Both the position numbers and the translations under genes were made by a program. A DNA stretch of 64,000 nt from the NCBI RefSeq assembly GCF_004745075.1, contig NZ_RHFH01000001.1, forward strand, positions 434,001 through 498,000, in the 5' to 3' direction. Below the pieces are notes generated by a model, which saw only the letters and a program-made list of their open reading frames with translations, did not search any database and was not told the DNA's origin. The stretch's first letter is position 1. Each line of letters starts with the position of its first letter. Shown here piece by piece: positions 36,357-47,424 of this stretch. The DNA comes from Brevibacterium sp. S111. GTDB lineage: Bacteria; Actinomycetota; Actinomycetes; Actinomycetales; Brevibacteriaceae.

Positions 36357-37469
36357 CTACTGCAGGATCGCGGCGCCGCCGTCGACGCCCTTCGCACCCT
36401 GGACGTAGTCGGGCTCGGAAGCCAGTGCACCGTCATCGGCGGTGACGTCGCCGAGCACCCAGGCGCCGGGGCTTGCGGCCAGCACACCATCGACCGCGGA
36501 CGGGTCGACGACGAGGACCATGCCGACGCCGAGGTTCCACGTGCGTTCGCGATCGGCCTGCGGCACTCCGCCCAGATCCCCGAGCACGGAGAACACGGCT
36601 GGGATCTCCCACGAGGCACGCGACATCTTCGCCACCAGTCCCTGCGGGAGCACACGGGCGACATTGGCAGACAGTCCCCCGCCGGTGACGTGGGAGACCG
36701 AGTGCACGGCACCGGGCAGAGCGTCGAAGAGGGCGGCGAGTTCACCGGTGTAGACATGGGTGGGAACGAGCAGTTCCTCACCGAGGCTGCGGCCGAATTC
36801 CTCGACCTGTCGGTCCAGTCCCCAGCCCGCCTCGGCGATGATGTGGCGCACGAGGGAGTAGCCGTTGGAGTGGATGCCCGAGGACGGCAATCCGATGAGG
36901 ACATCCCCGTCACGGACCTTCTCGGGCCCCAGCAGGTCGGCGGCTTCGACGACGCCGGTGGCGGCACCGGCGACATCGTATTCGTCGACGCCGAGCAGAC
37001 CCGGGTGTTCGGCGGTCTCGCCGCCGACGAGGGCGACTCCGGCCGAAGCGCAGGCATCGGCGATTCCGCGGACGATGTCGGCGATGCGTTCGGCCACGAC
37101 CTTGCCGCAGGCGATGTAGTCGGTCATGAACAGCGGCCGAGCCCCGCAGACGATGATGTCGTCGACAACCATGCCCACGAGGTCATAGCCGATGGTGTCG
37201 TGCTTATCGAGGGCCTGTGCGATGGCGACCTTCGTTCCGACTCCGTCGGTCGACGAGGCCATGAGCGGACGGTCGAAGTCTTTGAGCACGGAGACGTCGA
37301 AGAGGCCGGCGAATCCGCCCATTCCGCCCACGACATTGGCATTGTGGGTCGCCGAGACGGCGGCCTTCATGAGTTCGACGGCGCGGTCTCCGGCCTCGAC
37401 GTCGACGCCGGCGGCGGCATAGGTGGTGGACTTCGGCGCGGTGGCCTGCGGGTTCGCGTCGGAACTCAA
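36357..37469 (-). CDS. purM: phosphoribosylformylglycinamidine cyclo-ligase (AIR synthetase)
   Basis: 370 aa. Recognised by YAAAGVDVEAGDRAVELMK at the start, GGMGGFAGLFD, ALVGGETAEHPG and the C-terminal MVLVVDPSAVDGVLA. It catalyses step 5 of purine synthesis, FGAM to AIR, using ATP. The start is TTG at 37469, one base after the purF stop, with AAAGGA 8-9 bases upstream inside purF, so purF and purM form one translationally linked operon. Confidence 0.95.
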   Translation of the reverse strand: MSSDANPQATAPKSTTYAAAGVDVEAGDRAVELMKAAVSATHNANVVGGMGGFAGLFDVSVLKDFDRPLMASSTDGVGTKVAIAQALDKHDTIGYDLVGMVVDDIIVCGARPLFMTDYIACGKVVAERIADIVRGIADACASAGVALVGGETAEHPGLLGVDEYDVAGAATGVVEAADLLGPEKVRDGDVLIGLPSSGIHSNGYSLVRHIIAEAGWGLDRQVEEFGRSLGEELLVPTHVYTGELAALFDALPGAVHSVSHVTGGGLSANVARVLPQGLVAKMSRASWEIPAVFSVLGDLGGVPQADRERTWNLGVGMVLVVDPSAVDGVLAASPGAWVLGDVTADDGALASEPDYVQGAKGVDGGAAILQ

Positions 37470-37470
37470 C

Positions 37471-38952
37471 TCAGCATCCTTTGTCGGCAGTGGTGTTGTT
37501 GACGGGAATCGGGTATTCGCCCGAGAAGCACGCGGTGCACAGCTGGCTGCGCTCCTGCTGGGTGGCGGCGATCATGCCGTCCAAGGAGATGTAGCCCAGT
37601 GAGTCCGCGCCGAGGTTCTCGCAGATCTCATTCGTCGTCAGCCCGTTGGCGATGAGCTCGGCCCGGGTGGCGAAGTCGATGCCGTAGAAGCACGGCCACT
37701 TCACCGGCGGGGAGGAGATGCGGACGTGGATCTCCTTCGCACCGGCCTCCCGCAGCATCCGCACCAGCGCCCGCTGGGTGTTGCCGCGCACGATCGAATC
37801 GTCGACGACGACGAGGCGTCTGCCTTCGATGTTCTCTCGCAGCGGGTTGAGCTTGAGCCGGATGCCCAGCTGCCGCAGGGTCTGCGAGGGCTGGATGAAG
37901 GTGCGTCCGACATAGGCGTTCTTCATCAGCCCCTGACCGAACGGAATGCCCGAGGCTTCGGCATAGCCGACGGCCGCGGGGGTGCCCGATTCGGGGGTGG
38001 CGATGACGAGGTCGGCATCGACTGGGTACTCCTCGGCCAGCTGCCGGCCCATCTGGGTCCGAGCGGCGTGGACGTTCTTGCCGGCCAGGAGGCTGTCCGG
38101 ACGGGCGAGGTAGACGTATTCGAAGACGCAGCGTGCCTGATCGGGTTCGGCGAAGCGGTGGGAGCGCAGCCCGTCCTCGTCGATGGCGATGAGTTCACCG
38201 GGTTCGACGTCGCGGACGAACTTCGCCCCGACGATGTCGAGTGCCGCGGTCTCCGAGGCCACGACCCACCCGTTCTCCAGCCGGCCCAACGACAGGGGCC
38301 TGACCCCGTGCCGGTCGCGGGCGGCGTAGAGGGTGTGCTCGTCCATGTAGACGAGTGAGAACGCTCCTTCGACGTGCGGCAGCAGACTCAGCGCCGCCTC
38401 GGTGAGGTTCTCTCCCTGCTCGGTCGCAAAGAGTTCGGTGACCAGGGAGGTGTCGTTCGAGGAGTCGCGGAAGGGACGAGTGCGCGAGGTCTTCTTCGTC
38501 GCCTCTTCGACGACCTTCGTCGCGTGGTCGCGACGGGAATCGGCCATGGCTTCGAGGGTGTCGAAGTTCGTCAGATTGCCGTTGTGGGCCAGCGCCACGG
38601 TGCCGAACGGGGTCGGTCCCAGCGTGGGCTGAGCGTTCTCGAATGAGGGCGATCCGGTCGTCGAGTACCGGGTGTGCCCGACGGCGATGTGTCCCTGCAG
38701 GAGTTCGAGATCGCGTTCGTGGAACACCTGCGAGACCAGACCCATATCGCGGTAGATGAGGATCTGCTTGCCGTTGCTGGCAGCGATGCCGGCGGACTCC
38801 TGTCCGCGGTGCTGCAGGGCGTAGAGCCCGAAGTAGGTGAGTTTGGCGGTTTCCTCGCCGGGGGCCCAGACTCCGAACACACCGCATTCGTCCTGCGGTC
38901 CGCGGTCCTGGGGGTCGATTTCGTGTGTCAGCTGCCCGTCTCGTCTTGCCAC
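37471..38952 (-). CDS. purF: amidophosphoribosyltransferase
   Basis: 493 aa from GTG 38952; the open frame continues upstream but into a neighbouring gene's antisense. It makes phosphoribosylamine from PRPP and glutamine, the first committed purine step. N-terminal 22 residues look like the short propeptide that is removed to expose the nucleophile Cys23 (DECGVFGVW). All four [4Fe-4S] ligand cysteines of the Bacillus-type enzyme appear to be present: RCVFEYVYLARP, PCFYGID and LCTACF. The PRPP loop is VVVDDSIVRGNT. GACAAT seven bases before the GTG may be a leaderless -10. Confidence 0.95.
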   Translation of the reverse strand: MARRDGQLTHEIDPQDRGPQDECGVFGVWAPGEETAKLTYFGLYALQHRGQESAGIAASNGKQILIYRDMGLVSQVFHERDLELLQGHIAVGHTRYSTTGSPSFENAQPTLGPTPFGTVALAHNGNLTNFDTLEAMADSRRDHATKVVEEATKKTSRTRPFRDSSNDTSLVTELFATEQGENLTEAALSLLPHVEGAFSLVYMDEHTLYAARDRHGVRPLSLGRLENGWVVASETAALDIVGAKFVRDVEPGELIAIDEDGLRSHRFAEPDQARCVFEYVYLARPDSLLAGKNVHAARTQMGRQLAEEYPVDADLVIATPESGTPAAVGYAEASGIPFGQGLMKNAYVGRTFIQPSQTLRQLGIRLKLNPLRENIEGRRLVVVDDSIVRGNTQRALVRMLREAGAKEIHVRISSPPVKWPCFYGIDFATRAELIANGLTTNEICENLGADSLGYISLDGMIAATQQERSQLCTACFSGEYPIPVNNTTADKGC

Positions 38953-38995
38953 GAGTGAAATTGTCTCACACCCGCGACCGAGCTCCGCCTCCGAC

Positions 38996-39499
38996 TCAGA
39001 CTGTGGAATCGGGGGCGGGTCCGCGCCCGGCTCCCCCGTTGTCGGTCGTGTCCTCGACCTCGAGTGCGTCATCCGCATTCGCCGAGGCGGCTCCGCCCTC
39101 GACCGCGACCGTGCCGTCCGCATCCGCTGCGGCTTCGGCCCCCGGGGCGGCTGCGGCATCCGGATCCTCACCGCGGGCTTCGGCGATGCGACGGCGAGCG
39201 ATCTCCTTCGGGTCATCGACCATGTCGATCTGCGCGTCGACCCGGAACTCCTTCGCCCGCTTCCTGCCGGCCCAGTCGAGGATGAGAGCGATGAGCCCGC
39301 CGATGAACAGCCCGCCCACGCCGAGGACGAGCAGCAGGAGTCCCACCCCCTTGGCCACGGTGTAGCCCATCGGCATGTCCGCCGGGTCGACGAACATCGC
39401 GAGGACTCCCGCGACGATGACGCCGAGCACCGCACCGATGCCCATGAACACCGAATACTTGGGGCTGCGGCGGACGGCGACGTCGATCTGGTCCTTCAT
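38996..39499 (-). CDS. hypothetical membrane protein upstream of purF
   Basis: 167 aa. Two or three membrane helices (GIGAVLGVIVAGVLAMFV, then VGLLLLVLGVGGLFIGGLIA), a basic junction and an acidic Ala-rich cytosolic tail. No known function; similar small membrane proteins sit beside purF in several actinobacteria. It is 43 bp upstream of the purF GTG on the same strand and may be cotranscribed with it. Confidence 0.75.
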   Translation of the reverse strand: MKDQIDVAVRRSPKYSVFMGIGAVLGVIVAGVLAMFVDPADMPMGYTVAKGVGLLLLVLGVGGLFIGGLIALILDWAGRKRAKEFRVDAQIDMVDDPKEIARRRIAEARGEDPDAAAAPGAEAAADADGTVAVEGGAASANADDALEVEDTTDNGGAGRGPAPDSTV

Positions 39500-39676
39500 G
39501 ATCTCCTTGGGCGAGGGGGCCGCTCACGGCCGATGGTTCACCGGAGAGGGCCCCGGCACAACAGGTCGCGAACATTCTAGTCGAGTCACCCTGAGCCTCC
39601 TCCCAGGCAGTCTCATGCCGGTTCCCATAAACTGAACACATCCAGTTGGACGGTCACAGCAGACAGGGGTTCAGAC

Positions 39677-40654
39677 ATGGCACACACGATCATCGTCGGC
39701 ATCGACGGTTCCGATAACGCGGACTGCGCACTGCAGTGGGCAATCGCTCACGCGCAGAAGACCTCCGCCGAGATCCGACTCGTCTCCGCCTACGCCGTCC
39801 CCGGCGTCAACATGAGCCAGGCCGATATCGTCTATCCCGCCGACTTCGATGCGGCCGTGAAGAAGACCGTTGAGACCATCGCCGAGGCGGCCGCCTCCAC
39901 GGTCACCGAATCCGGAGTCCCCGTGTCGACGACGATCGTTCCCGGCGACGCCTCAGGGGTCATGGTCGAGCATTCGAAGAACGCCGACCTCGCCGTCGTC
40001 GGCGCCCGCGGTCGCGGCGGGTTCGCCGGGCGCCTGCTCGGGTCCGTGGCACTGGCGATGCCCGCGCATTCGCACTGCCCCACCGTCGTCGTCCCGAGCA
40101 CTTGGCCGACTCGGGTCATGCCGTCGACTCCCCTGCCGGTCGACGATCCCGTCCGGGTGAAGAATCATCGAACCGCCGCGGAGGACATCCGTGCGCGGCC
40201 GGACTTCTCCGGTGAGATCGTCGCCGCCGTCGACCCCTTCGAAACCGACACTCCGGTGCTGCGGGCGGCCGCTTCGCAGGCGGCGGTCTACCAGCTTCCG
40301 CTGCGGCTCGTCGGCGTCACCGCCACGCACATCCTCTCGCCCGAATGGATGCCGAGCGAGAAGCACCTGATCAGGATGTACGACGAGGCGGCGAAGGCCT
40401 ACGAAGCCGCCGCCGAGTCCCTGCGGGGAGACTTCCCCGACCTCGAGGTCCGCTATTCGATCTTCGACGCCCCCGCCACCGAGGTGCTCGTGTCCGCCAC
40501 GTACACCGCCGAACTCGTGGTCATCGGTTCCCGTGGTCGCGGCGGATTCGTCTCGACCGTCCTCGGCTCGACCTCGCAGGGAGTGCTCTCGCACGCCGTG
40601 TGCCCGGTTCGGGTTGTGCGGGTGACGAGACGACAGCCCGCCCGCCGCCGCTGA
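39677..40654 (+). CDS. universal stress protein, tandem UspA domains
   Basis: 325 aa: two UspA-type domains (~1-145 and ~165-320). The first has IVVGIDGSDNADCALQWA-like start and the ATP-binding G-2x-G-9x-G-(S/T) motif GARGRGGFAGRLLGSVA; the second ends GSRGRGGFVSTVLGSTSQ. Actinobacterial tandem Usps bind ATP and respond to dormancy or stress signals. AGGGG eight bases before the ATG is the ribosome site. Convergent with the EamA gene, a hairpin lies between. Confidence 0.9.
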   Translation: MAHTIIVGIDGSDNADCALQWAIAHAQKTSAEIRLVSAYAVPGVNMSQADIVYPADFDAAVKKTVETIAEAAASTVTESGVPVSTTIVPGDASGVMVEHSKNADLAVVGARGRGGFAGRLLGSVALAMPAHSHCPTVVVPSTWPTRVMPSTPLPVDDPVRVKNHRTAAEDIRARPDFSGEIVAAVDPFETDTPVLRAAASQAAVYQLPLRLVGVTATHILSPEWMPSEKHLIRMYDEAAKAYEAAAESLRGDFPDLEVRYSIFDAPATEVLVSATYTAELVVIGSRGRGGFVSTVLGSTSQGVLSHAVCPVRVVRVTRRQPARRR

Positions 40655-40692
40655 ACGGCACTGTGCCGGACGCTCCGGCGCTCCGCCGTCCG

Positions 40693-40713
40693 CCCACCTG
40701 CCGGGCAGGTGGG
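40693..40713. terminator. hairpin between universal stress protein gene and EamA gene
   Basis: CCCACCTGCC and GGCAGGTGGG form a perfect 10-bp stem with a single base between arms, 38 bp past the plus-strand stop and 10 bp before the convergent gene's stop. It is probably a shared terminator, although there is no T-run. Confidence 0.55.
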
Positions 40714-40723
40714 TGCCGGGTCG

Positions 40724-41620
40724 TCAGCCGAGGGCGATGAGCCCGATGCCGGAGACGACGATGAGCGCTCCGAGGAGCTTGAGGACGACGTTCTTCTCGC
40801 CGAAGAACCACCAGGCCAGCAGCGTGCCGACGATGATCGAGGTCTCTCGCACGGGAGCCACGAGCGCCACAGGGGCCTGCTGCATCGCGTAGAGGACGAG
40901 CACATACGCCAGCGGTGAGAGGATCGCGACGGTCACCAGGGCACGCTTGTGCTCACGGAGGATGCTGCGGAAGTCGGCACGTCGGCTCGCACCTCCCGGC
41001 AGGCCGACGATGCCGGCGGTCATGAGGAGCCCGACGCAGGCTTCGGAGACGGCGAAGTAGAGCAGCGGGGAGTCGCTGATGTGATTGACCGCGAAGTCAT
41101 CCCACAGCGTGTAGGACGCGATGAACACCCCGATCAGCCCGCCCCAGGCGAGCCCGCGGCGCCGCCCGGATCCGCTCGTGGGGGCCTTGCCTCCGCCGCG
41201 GGGACGGATGGTCACCACAGCGATGCCGGCGATGACGGTGAAGGCTCCGAGCGCCTCGGCGAGGGTGGGACGTTCGCCGAGGAAGGCCACGGCGATGATG
41301 ATCGTCACCACCGGCCCGGTGCCCCTGGCCGTCGGGTAGACGACGCCCAAGGGCGCGTGATCGTAGCCGGACTGCAGGGCCACCGAATAGGCAATGTGGA
41401 ACACCGCGCTCAGCCCGGCAGCGCCCACCAGCGTCCAGTTCAGCGGCTGACTCCCGGAGGCGATGATGATGATCGCGATCGGGACGAGGAGGATCGCCGA
41501 GAGCCCATGGTAGGCGAGCACGAAAGCGTAGCCCTTGCCGGTGACGGACTTCGCCGCGAGGTTCCACAGGGCGTGGGCGACCGAGGCGAGGAGGACGAGG
41601 CCGAGCACGGGGAAGGTCAT
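40724..41620 (-). CDS. EamA-family (DMT) transporter
   Basis: 298 aa, ten predicted membrane segments in two EamA repeats (VLGLVLLASVAHALWNLAAK start, GALIVVSGIGLIAL end). An inner-membrane exporter of unknown metabolite. It lies 61 bp downstream of the ALDH and on the same strand as the asparaginase operon, so it could be its last gene and export a product. Confidence 0.85.
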   Translation of the reverse strand: MTFPVLGLVLLASVAHALWNLAAKSVTGKGYAFVLAYHGLSAILLVPIAIIIIASGSQPLNWTLVGAAGLSAVFHIAYSVALQSGYDHAPLGVVYPTARGTGPVVTIIIAVAFLGERPTLAEALGAFTVIAGIAVVTIRPRGGGKAPTSGSGRRRGLAWGGLIGVFIASYTLWDDFAVNHISDSPLLYFAVSEACVGLLMTAGIVGLPGGASRRADFRSILREHKRALVTVAILSPLAYVLVLYAMQQAPVALVAPVRETSIIVGTLLAWWFFGEKNVVLKLLGALIVVSGIGLIALG

Positions 41621-41681
41621 CGACGCACCCCGTTCCCGCCCCGGTCGGCCGGCGGTCTCCGGTCAGCGGGCACCCACACCG

Positions 41682-43156
<1,475 letters not shown>

Positions 43157-43160
<4 letters not shown>

Positions 43161-43558
43161 CGTCGATCCTCGAGATCTGCCGGAGTGAAGAGGGGAAGGT
43201 GATCGCCGAGATCCGCTCGTGTGCCGGAGGCGTCGATGCCGCCGGCGGCGAGCGCGGACGCGAAGTCCGTGCGACCGGTCACAAGGTCCAGCCACACCTC
43301 GGCGGAGGTTTCGACGACGTTCGGCGGGGTCCCGCGAGTGTGACGGGGCCCGGCGATGCATTGGGTGACCCCGAACGGCGGAACCCGGACTTCGACGCTG
43401 TTGCCTTCGGCGCGGGCGGCGAGCTCCTCGAGCGCGAATCGCACGGCGGTCGCCAGGGTCGTCCTGTCCACCGTGCCGGCGTCGAGCGTCGTCTGCTTCG
43501 ACCACATCTCCAGTGCGCTGCGTCCCTGATCCGGGTCGATCCTTCTGCGAATCGCCAT
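43157..43558 (-). CDS. sterol-carrier-family protein
   Basis: 133 aa. The actinobacterial sterol-carrier-family type is recognised by MAIRRRIDP at the start and EVRVPPFGVTQCIAGPRHTR, then PPNVVETSAEVWLDLVTGR. SCP2-like folds bind hydrophobic ligands, but the ligand of this group is unknown. It is commonly near purine genes in this phylum, consistent with the purDC gene next door. Both ends overlap its neighbours by four bases (ATGA), so all three genes are translationally coupled. Confidence 0.85.
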
Positions 43559-44688
43559 CAGTCCCTCTTCCTCTCACCGATCTCGGCAACATCTTCCCCG
43601 AGCTCCAGCCGTCCGACAACGCTCGTCCGCCCCTCGGAATCCGTTCCGCCCGTGACCGGGTCCGTGATCGCGGCGACCGTCGCGGCGAACTCCTCTTCGC
43701 TGACCGAGGCGGCGCCGTCGTCCCCGTCGAATGCGCCGGCCCGCTGCAGCAGGGTGAGAGCGACGAGGCCGGTGGCGCGGGAGGACCCGTCGAGGCACTT
43801 CACCGCCACCGAGTGCCCGGACTTCGCGGCCATGACGATCACGCCTTCGGCTCCGCCCTTGGCGAAGACTCCAAGACGCTCGATGACCGTGGTATTCGGT
43901 CGTCCGTGGCCTTCGATGGCCCACGGGTCGGCGAAGACCGCGCCCATGAGGGTGCGCGCTTCGCGTTCGTAGGCGGTCCAGCCCTCCGCCCTCGCCGAGG
44001 CGACGCCTTCGTCGGCACCTGCATGGCCGGTGCGCACCGCTCGGCCGATGGCCCGAGCCAGGCCGGTGAGGCTGAGCGCGAATACGGGTGCCCCGCAGCC
44101 GTCGACGCCGACGGCGGCCGGCGTCTCCGAAGCGAAGGCTTCGACGACCTCGGCAACTCTCTGCTGCACCGGATGGTCGGGGTGCAGGTAGGTGGCCGTA
44201 TCGGCACCGATGGCGCGGGCCGCGGCGAGGAACGCCGTGTGCTTGCCCGAGCAGTTGAAGTACAGCGGCGAGCGGGGATCGGTGTCCGCAGCCCCGGCAG
44301 CCCGAGCGTCGTCCTGGAGCTGACGCCGAAAGGCACCGTCTGCGGGATGGGCGAAAGGGCACTGCAGGTCGGCGACGCTCAGCCCGGCAGTCGTGAGCAT
44401 GTTCGACACCACCTCGACATGCCCGGCTTCGGACTTGTGCGAGGCCGTGGCCAGGGCCGCCGCGGGCCCGGGCAGTTCGGCCCCGAGGCTCATCGCCGCG
44501 ATCGCCTGCAGCGGTTTGAGGCTCGAGCGGGTGAACACGGGGATCTCGGGGGCGCCGACCCCGAGCACCGGCGATCCGTGCGGGTCGAGGACCACGGCGG
44601 AGCCGATGTGCCGGGATTCGATGAAATCGGAACGGATGACGACGGCGAGCTCGGCCGCCTCGGTGGGGGTGAAAGTCGAACTGGTCAC
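43558..44688 (-). CDS. asparaginase (type II-like family)
   Basis: 376 aa from GTG 44688. Matches the L-asparaginase II family found in actinobacteria: RSSLKPLQA, CSGKHTAFLAAAR, HPDHPVQQRV and GVDGCGAPVFAL. It would release ammonia from asparagine, although this family is thinly studied. AGCCTA on the plus strand (44696-44701) gives a TAGGCT -10 seven bases before the GTG, thus a leaderless-type start. The divergent purD-purC gene starts only 33 bp away. The frame runs open well upstream into purD but in antisense. Confidence 0.85.
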   Translation of the reverse strand: MTSSTFTPTEAAELAVVIRSDFIESRHIGSAVVLDPHGSPVLGVGAPEIPVFTRSSLKPLQAIAAMSLGAELPGPAAALATASHKSEAGHVEVVSNMLTTAGLSVADLQCPFAHPADGAFRRQLQDDARAAGAADTDPRSPLYFNCSGKHTAFLAAARAIGADTATYLHPDHPVQQRVAEVVEAFASETPAAVGVDGCGAPVFALSLTGLARAIGRAVRTGHAGADEGVASARAEGWTAYEREARTLMGAVFADPWAIEGHGRPNTTVIERLGVFAKGGAEGVIVMAAKSGHSVAVKCLDGSSRATGLVALTLLQRAGAFDGDDGAASVSEEEFAATVAAITDPVTGGTDSEGRTSVVGRLELGEDVAEIGERKRD

Positions 44689-44693
44689 GCACT

Positions 44694-44717
44694 CCAGCCT
44701 ACGACCCTTTAGGCTGG
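44694..44717. promoter_or_regulatory. back-to-back leaderless promoters for asparaginase and purD-purC
   Basis: CCAGCCT (44694-44700) and AGGCTGG (44711-44717) form a dyad. Each arm contains a TAGGCT hexamer reading outward: minus strand 44701-44696 for asparaginase (7 bases before GTG 44688) and plus strand 44710-44715 for purD (6 bases before GTG 44722). Two divergent genes thus share a ~30-bp start region with no 5' leaders. Confidence 0.55.
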
Positions 44718-44721
44718 TGGC

Positions 44722-46974
44722 GTGAAGGTTCTTGTCATCGGTTCGGGCGCCCGTGAACACGCCCTCGTCCTCGCTCTCTCGCGCGACCCCCAGGTCGACG
44801 CCGTCATCGCTGCGCCCGGCAATCCCGGGATCGCGCAGATCGCCCACACCGAGGCGGTCGATGCCTCGGATTCCGCGGCCGTGACCGCCCTGGCCGAGTC
44901 CCTCGACGTCGATCTCGTCGTCATCGGCCCCGAGGCTCCGCTGGTCGCCGGTGTCGCCGATGCTCTGTGCGAAGCCTCGTTCCCGGTCTTCGGCCCCAGT
45001 GCCGAAGCCGCCGTGCTCGAAGGCTCGAAGGCGTTCGCGAAGGAGATCATGGAGTCCGCGAACGTGCCGACGGCGCGCACCGTGGTCGCGTATTCGACCG
45101 CTGAGGCCTCTGCGGCGCTGCGCGAGTTCGGCGCCCCGCACGTGGTCAAGGCCGATGGGCTGGCCGCCGGCAAGGGCGTCGTCGTCACCGACGACTTCGA
45201 TGCGGCGATCGCTCACGCCTCGTCGTGTCTCGAGGTCTCCGACCGGGTCGTCATCGAGGACTTCCTCGACGGTCCCGAGGTCTCCCTCTTCGTCCTCTGC
45301 GACGGTCAGCGCACCGTTCCGCTGGCACCGGCGCAGGACTTCAAACGCATCGGCAACGGCGACACCGGCCCGAACACCGGCGGTATGGGCGCCTATTCGC
45401 CGCTGCCGTGGCTGCCGGCCGGCACCGTCGAGGAGATCATCGACACCGTCGCCCAGCCCGTCGTCGACGAGATGGCCCGCCGCGGCACCCCGTTCACCGG
45501 CCTCCTCTACTGCGGACTGGCGATGACGTCGAAGGGTCTGCGCGTCGTCGAGTTCAACGTCCGCTTCGGCGACCCGGAGACCCAGTCCGTACTCGCCCGC
45601 CTGCGCAGCCCCTTGGGCCAGACCCTGCTCGCCGCCGCAGAGGGCCGCCTCGACGAGGTCGGTGATCTCGAATGGGATCCGCGCGCCTCGGTGACCGTGG
45701 TCATGGCCGCGGAGAACTACCCGGGCGCCCCGAGCACCGGTGACATCATCCGCGGGCTCGGCACCGCGGAAACGCTCGAGGACATCAGCGTGCAGCACGC
45801 GGGCACGAAGATTGCGACCGGCTCCAGCGGCGGTTTCGCTCCCGAAGACGCTGTGATCACGAAGGACATCGCCGAGGCCGGTGACATCGTCACCGCCGGC
45901 GGACGCGTGCTCTCCGTCGTCTCGCTCGGGTCCGATCTCGACGATGCGCGGGCGCGGGCGTACTCAGCGATCGAGGAGATCAAATGGCCCGGTGAGCAGC
46001 ACCGCACCGATATCGCCGAGGCGGCCGCCGCCGGCCGCATCTCCCTCGCCGACATCTACCCCGCTCCCGAGCAGTCCGCCCCCTCCTCGGCCCCGCAGCT
46101 GCCGGGCTGGACGCACGTGTATTCGGGCAAGGTCCGTGACCTCTACATTCCTGCAGATGCCGCCGATGCGGCCACCGCCGAATCGCTGCTCATGGTCGCT
46201 TCGGACCGGATCTCCGCCTATGACTGGGTGCTCGATTCGGAGATCCCGGACAAGGGCAAGGTGCTCACGGGCCTGAGCCTGTGGTGGTTCGATCAGCTGG
46301 CCGAGATCATCGGCAACCATGTCATCAGCTCCGATGTGCCTGAGCCCGTGCGAGGTCGCGGCCTCATCGTGAAGAACCTGTCGATGTTCCCCGTCGAATG
46401 CGTCGCCCGCGGCTATCTCACCGGTTCGGGCATGGCCGACTATCGGGCCACCGGATCCGTGTGCGGCATCCGCCTGCCGGCCGGGCTCGTCGAGGCCGAT
46501 CGCCTCGAACCCCCGATCTTCACTCCGGCGACGAAGGCCGAGCTCGGCGATCATGATGAGAACGTCAGCTTCGATGCCGTCGCGAAGACCGTCGGTGAGG
46601 ACACCGCCGAGCGGCTGCGGGAGCTGACCGTGGAGATCTATCAGCGCGCCGAAGCGATCGCTCGCGAACGCGGGATCATCCTCGCCGACACGAAGTTCGA
46701 GTTCGGCACACTGCCCGATGGCACGCTCGTCCTCGGCGATGAGGTGCTCACTCCGGACTCCTCGCGCTTCTGGGACGCCGAGGGCTACGAGGCCGGGCAG
46801 ACGCAGTCGAGCTTCGACAAGCAGTTCGTCCGCGACTGGCTGACCCACGAGTCCGGATGGGACAAGTCCTCGGACACTCCACCCCCGGCGCTGCCCGCCG
46901 AAGTGGTCGAGAAGACCCGCGCCCGCTACATCGAAGCCTTCGAGAAGCTCACCGGGCAGACCTTCCCCGGCTGA
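44722..46974 (+). CDS. purD-purC: bifunctional GAR synthetase / SAICAR synthetase (PurD-PurC fusion)
   Basis: 750 aa in one frame. Residues ~1-425 are Pur[17 protein letters not shown] start, [16 protein letters not shown] (ATP-grasp), [23 protein letters not shown] short Pro/Ser linker (~445-455) leads to Pur[39 protein letters not shown] and [12 protein letters not shown]. PurD joins glycine to phosphoribosylamine (step 2), PurC joins aspartate to CAIR (step 8). Fusing two non-consecutive steps is unusual. GTG 44722 follows a leaderless-type -10 TAGGCT. Ends at a long palindrome. Confidence 0.93.
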   Translation: MKVLVIGSGAREHALVLALSRDPQVDAVIAAPGNPGIAQIAHTEAVDASDSAAVTALAESLDVDLVVIGPEAPLVAGVADALCEASFPVFGPSAEAAVLEGSKAFAKEIMESANVPTARTVVAYSTAEASAALREFGAPHVVKADGLAAGKGVVVTDDFDAAIAHASSCLEVSDRVVIEDFLDGPEVSLFVLCDGQRTVPLAPAQDFKRIGNGDTGPNTGGMGAYSPLPWLPAGTVEEIIDTVAQPVVDEMARRGTPFTGLLYCGLAMTSKGLRVVEFNVRFGDPETQSVLARLRSPLGQTLLAAAEGRLDEVGDLEWDPRASVTVVMAAENYPGAPSTGDIIRGLGTAETLEDISVQHAGTKIATGSSGGFAPEDAVITKDIAEAGDIVTAGGRVLSVVSLGSDLDDARARAYSAIEEIKWPGEQHRTDIAEAAAAGRISLADIYPAPEQSAPSSAPQLPGWTHVYSGKVRDLYIPADAADAATAESLLMVASDRISAYDWVLDSEIPDKGKVLTGLSLWWFDQLAEIIGNHVISSDVPEPVRGRGLIVKNLSMFPVECVARGYLTGSGMADYRATGSVCGIRLPAGLVEADRLEPPIFTPATKAELGDHDENVSFDAVAKTVGEDTAERLRELTVEIYQRAEAIARERGIILADTKFEFGTLPDGTLVLGDEVLTPDSSRFWDAEGYEAGQTQSSFDKQFVRDWLTHESGWDKSSDTPPPALPAEVVEKTRARYIEAFEKLTGQTFPG

Positions 46975-46994
46975 TCTCGCAGCGCACACCGCCT

Positions 46995-47056
46995 GTGGTC
47001 ACAGTGCCGAAGGGGACCGGACGAATTCGTTCGGTCCCCTTCGGCACTGTGACCAC
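46995..47056. terminator. very long palindrome after purD-purC
   Basis: 25-bp perfect arms (46995-47019 and 47032-47056) starting GTGGTCACAGTGCCGAAGGG. The middle ACGAATTCGT is itself palindromic, separated from the arms by one G-T pair, so the whole 62 bases can fold as one almost unbroken stem. It lies 21 bp past the purD-purC stop. Terminator or REP-like element; it has no other copy in this window. Confidence 0.75.
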
Positions 47057-47212
47057 TCGTGCATTCATCCCCGCCCCGCCCGGCGACAAGCGCGCTCAGC
47101 GACCGTCCCGCGCGGCACCACGCGCTTTTCGAAAAACGCACGCGTTCACACTGATTCAGCGGTCATCAGCACATCGAAGAAAGAAACAATCAGCCTGAAC
47201 TGTCTCACGCAA

Positions 47213-47230
47213 CGGAATCAGTGGATTCCG
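47213..47230. promoter_or_regulatory. CGGAATC-N4-GATTCCG inverted repeat
   Basis: A perfect 7-bp dyad with a 4-base spacer, upstream of the amidohydrolase/PotABCD operon. It could be an operator for a regulator encoded elsewhere, as none is encoded next to this operon. Confidence 0.35.
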
Positions 47231-47424
47231 GCATGAACTTCCGCTATCGTTTCTCATCAGTGACTCAGACCACACGCTGGGCTCGGTCACCGACAGTGAA
47301 ACGAACAGGTAACGGCTGGACGCGGGCTCTTGCGGCTCTCGTGCCGCCGGACCGAAAATGACACTCGGCGGGCGCGGACTCCGCGGCCCCGCCGAAGCTT
47401 CGACAATGCAGTCGGGAGGCAGCA

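Larger units (their letters stand above)
46975..47424. other. non-coding gap after purD-purC
   Basis: 450 bp with no gene-like frame. It begins with a very long hairpin (46995-47056). An inverted repeat CGGAATC-N4-GATTCCG lies at 47213-47230 about 195 bp before the amidohydrolase. The remainder should hold the promoter for the following ~7-kb operon. A weak -10-like TATCGT is near 47252. Confidence 0.55.

Noticed and set aside
37471..39435. Extended 654-residue start for purF
   Set aside because: The extra N-terminus is antisense or out of frame to the membrane-protein gene at 38996-39499. PurF begins at GTG 38952, close before its nucleophile Cys.
43558..45798. 746-residue version of the asparaginase
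   Set aside because: The upstream part is antisense to purD. The family start is at GTG 44688, with a leaderless -10.
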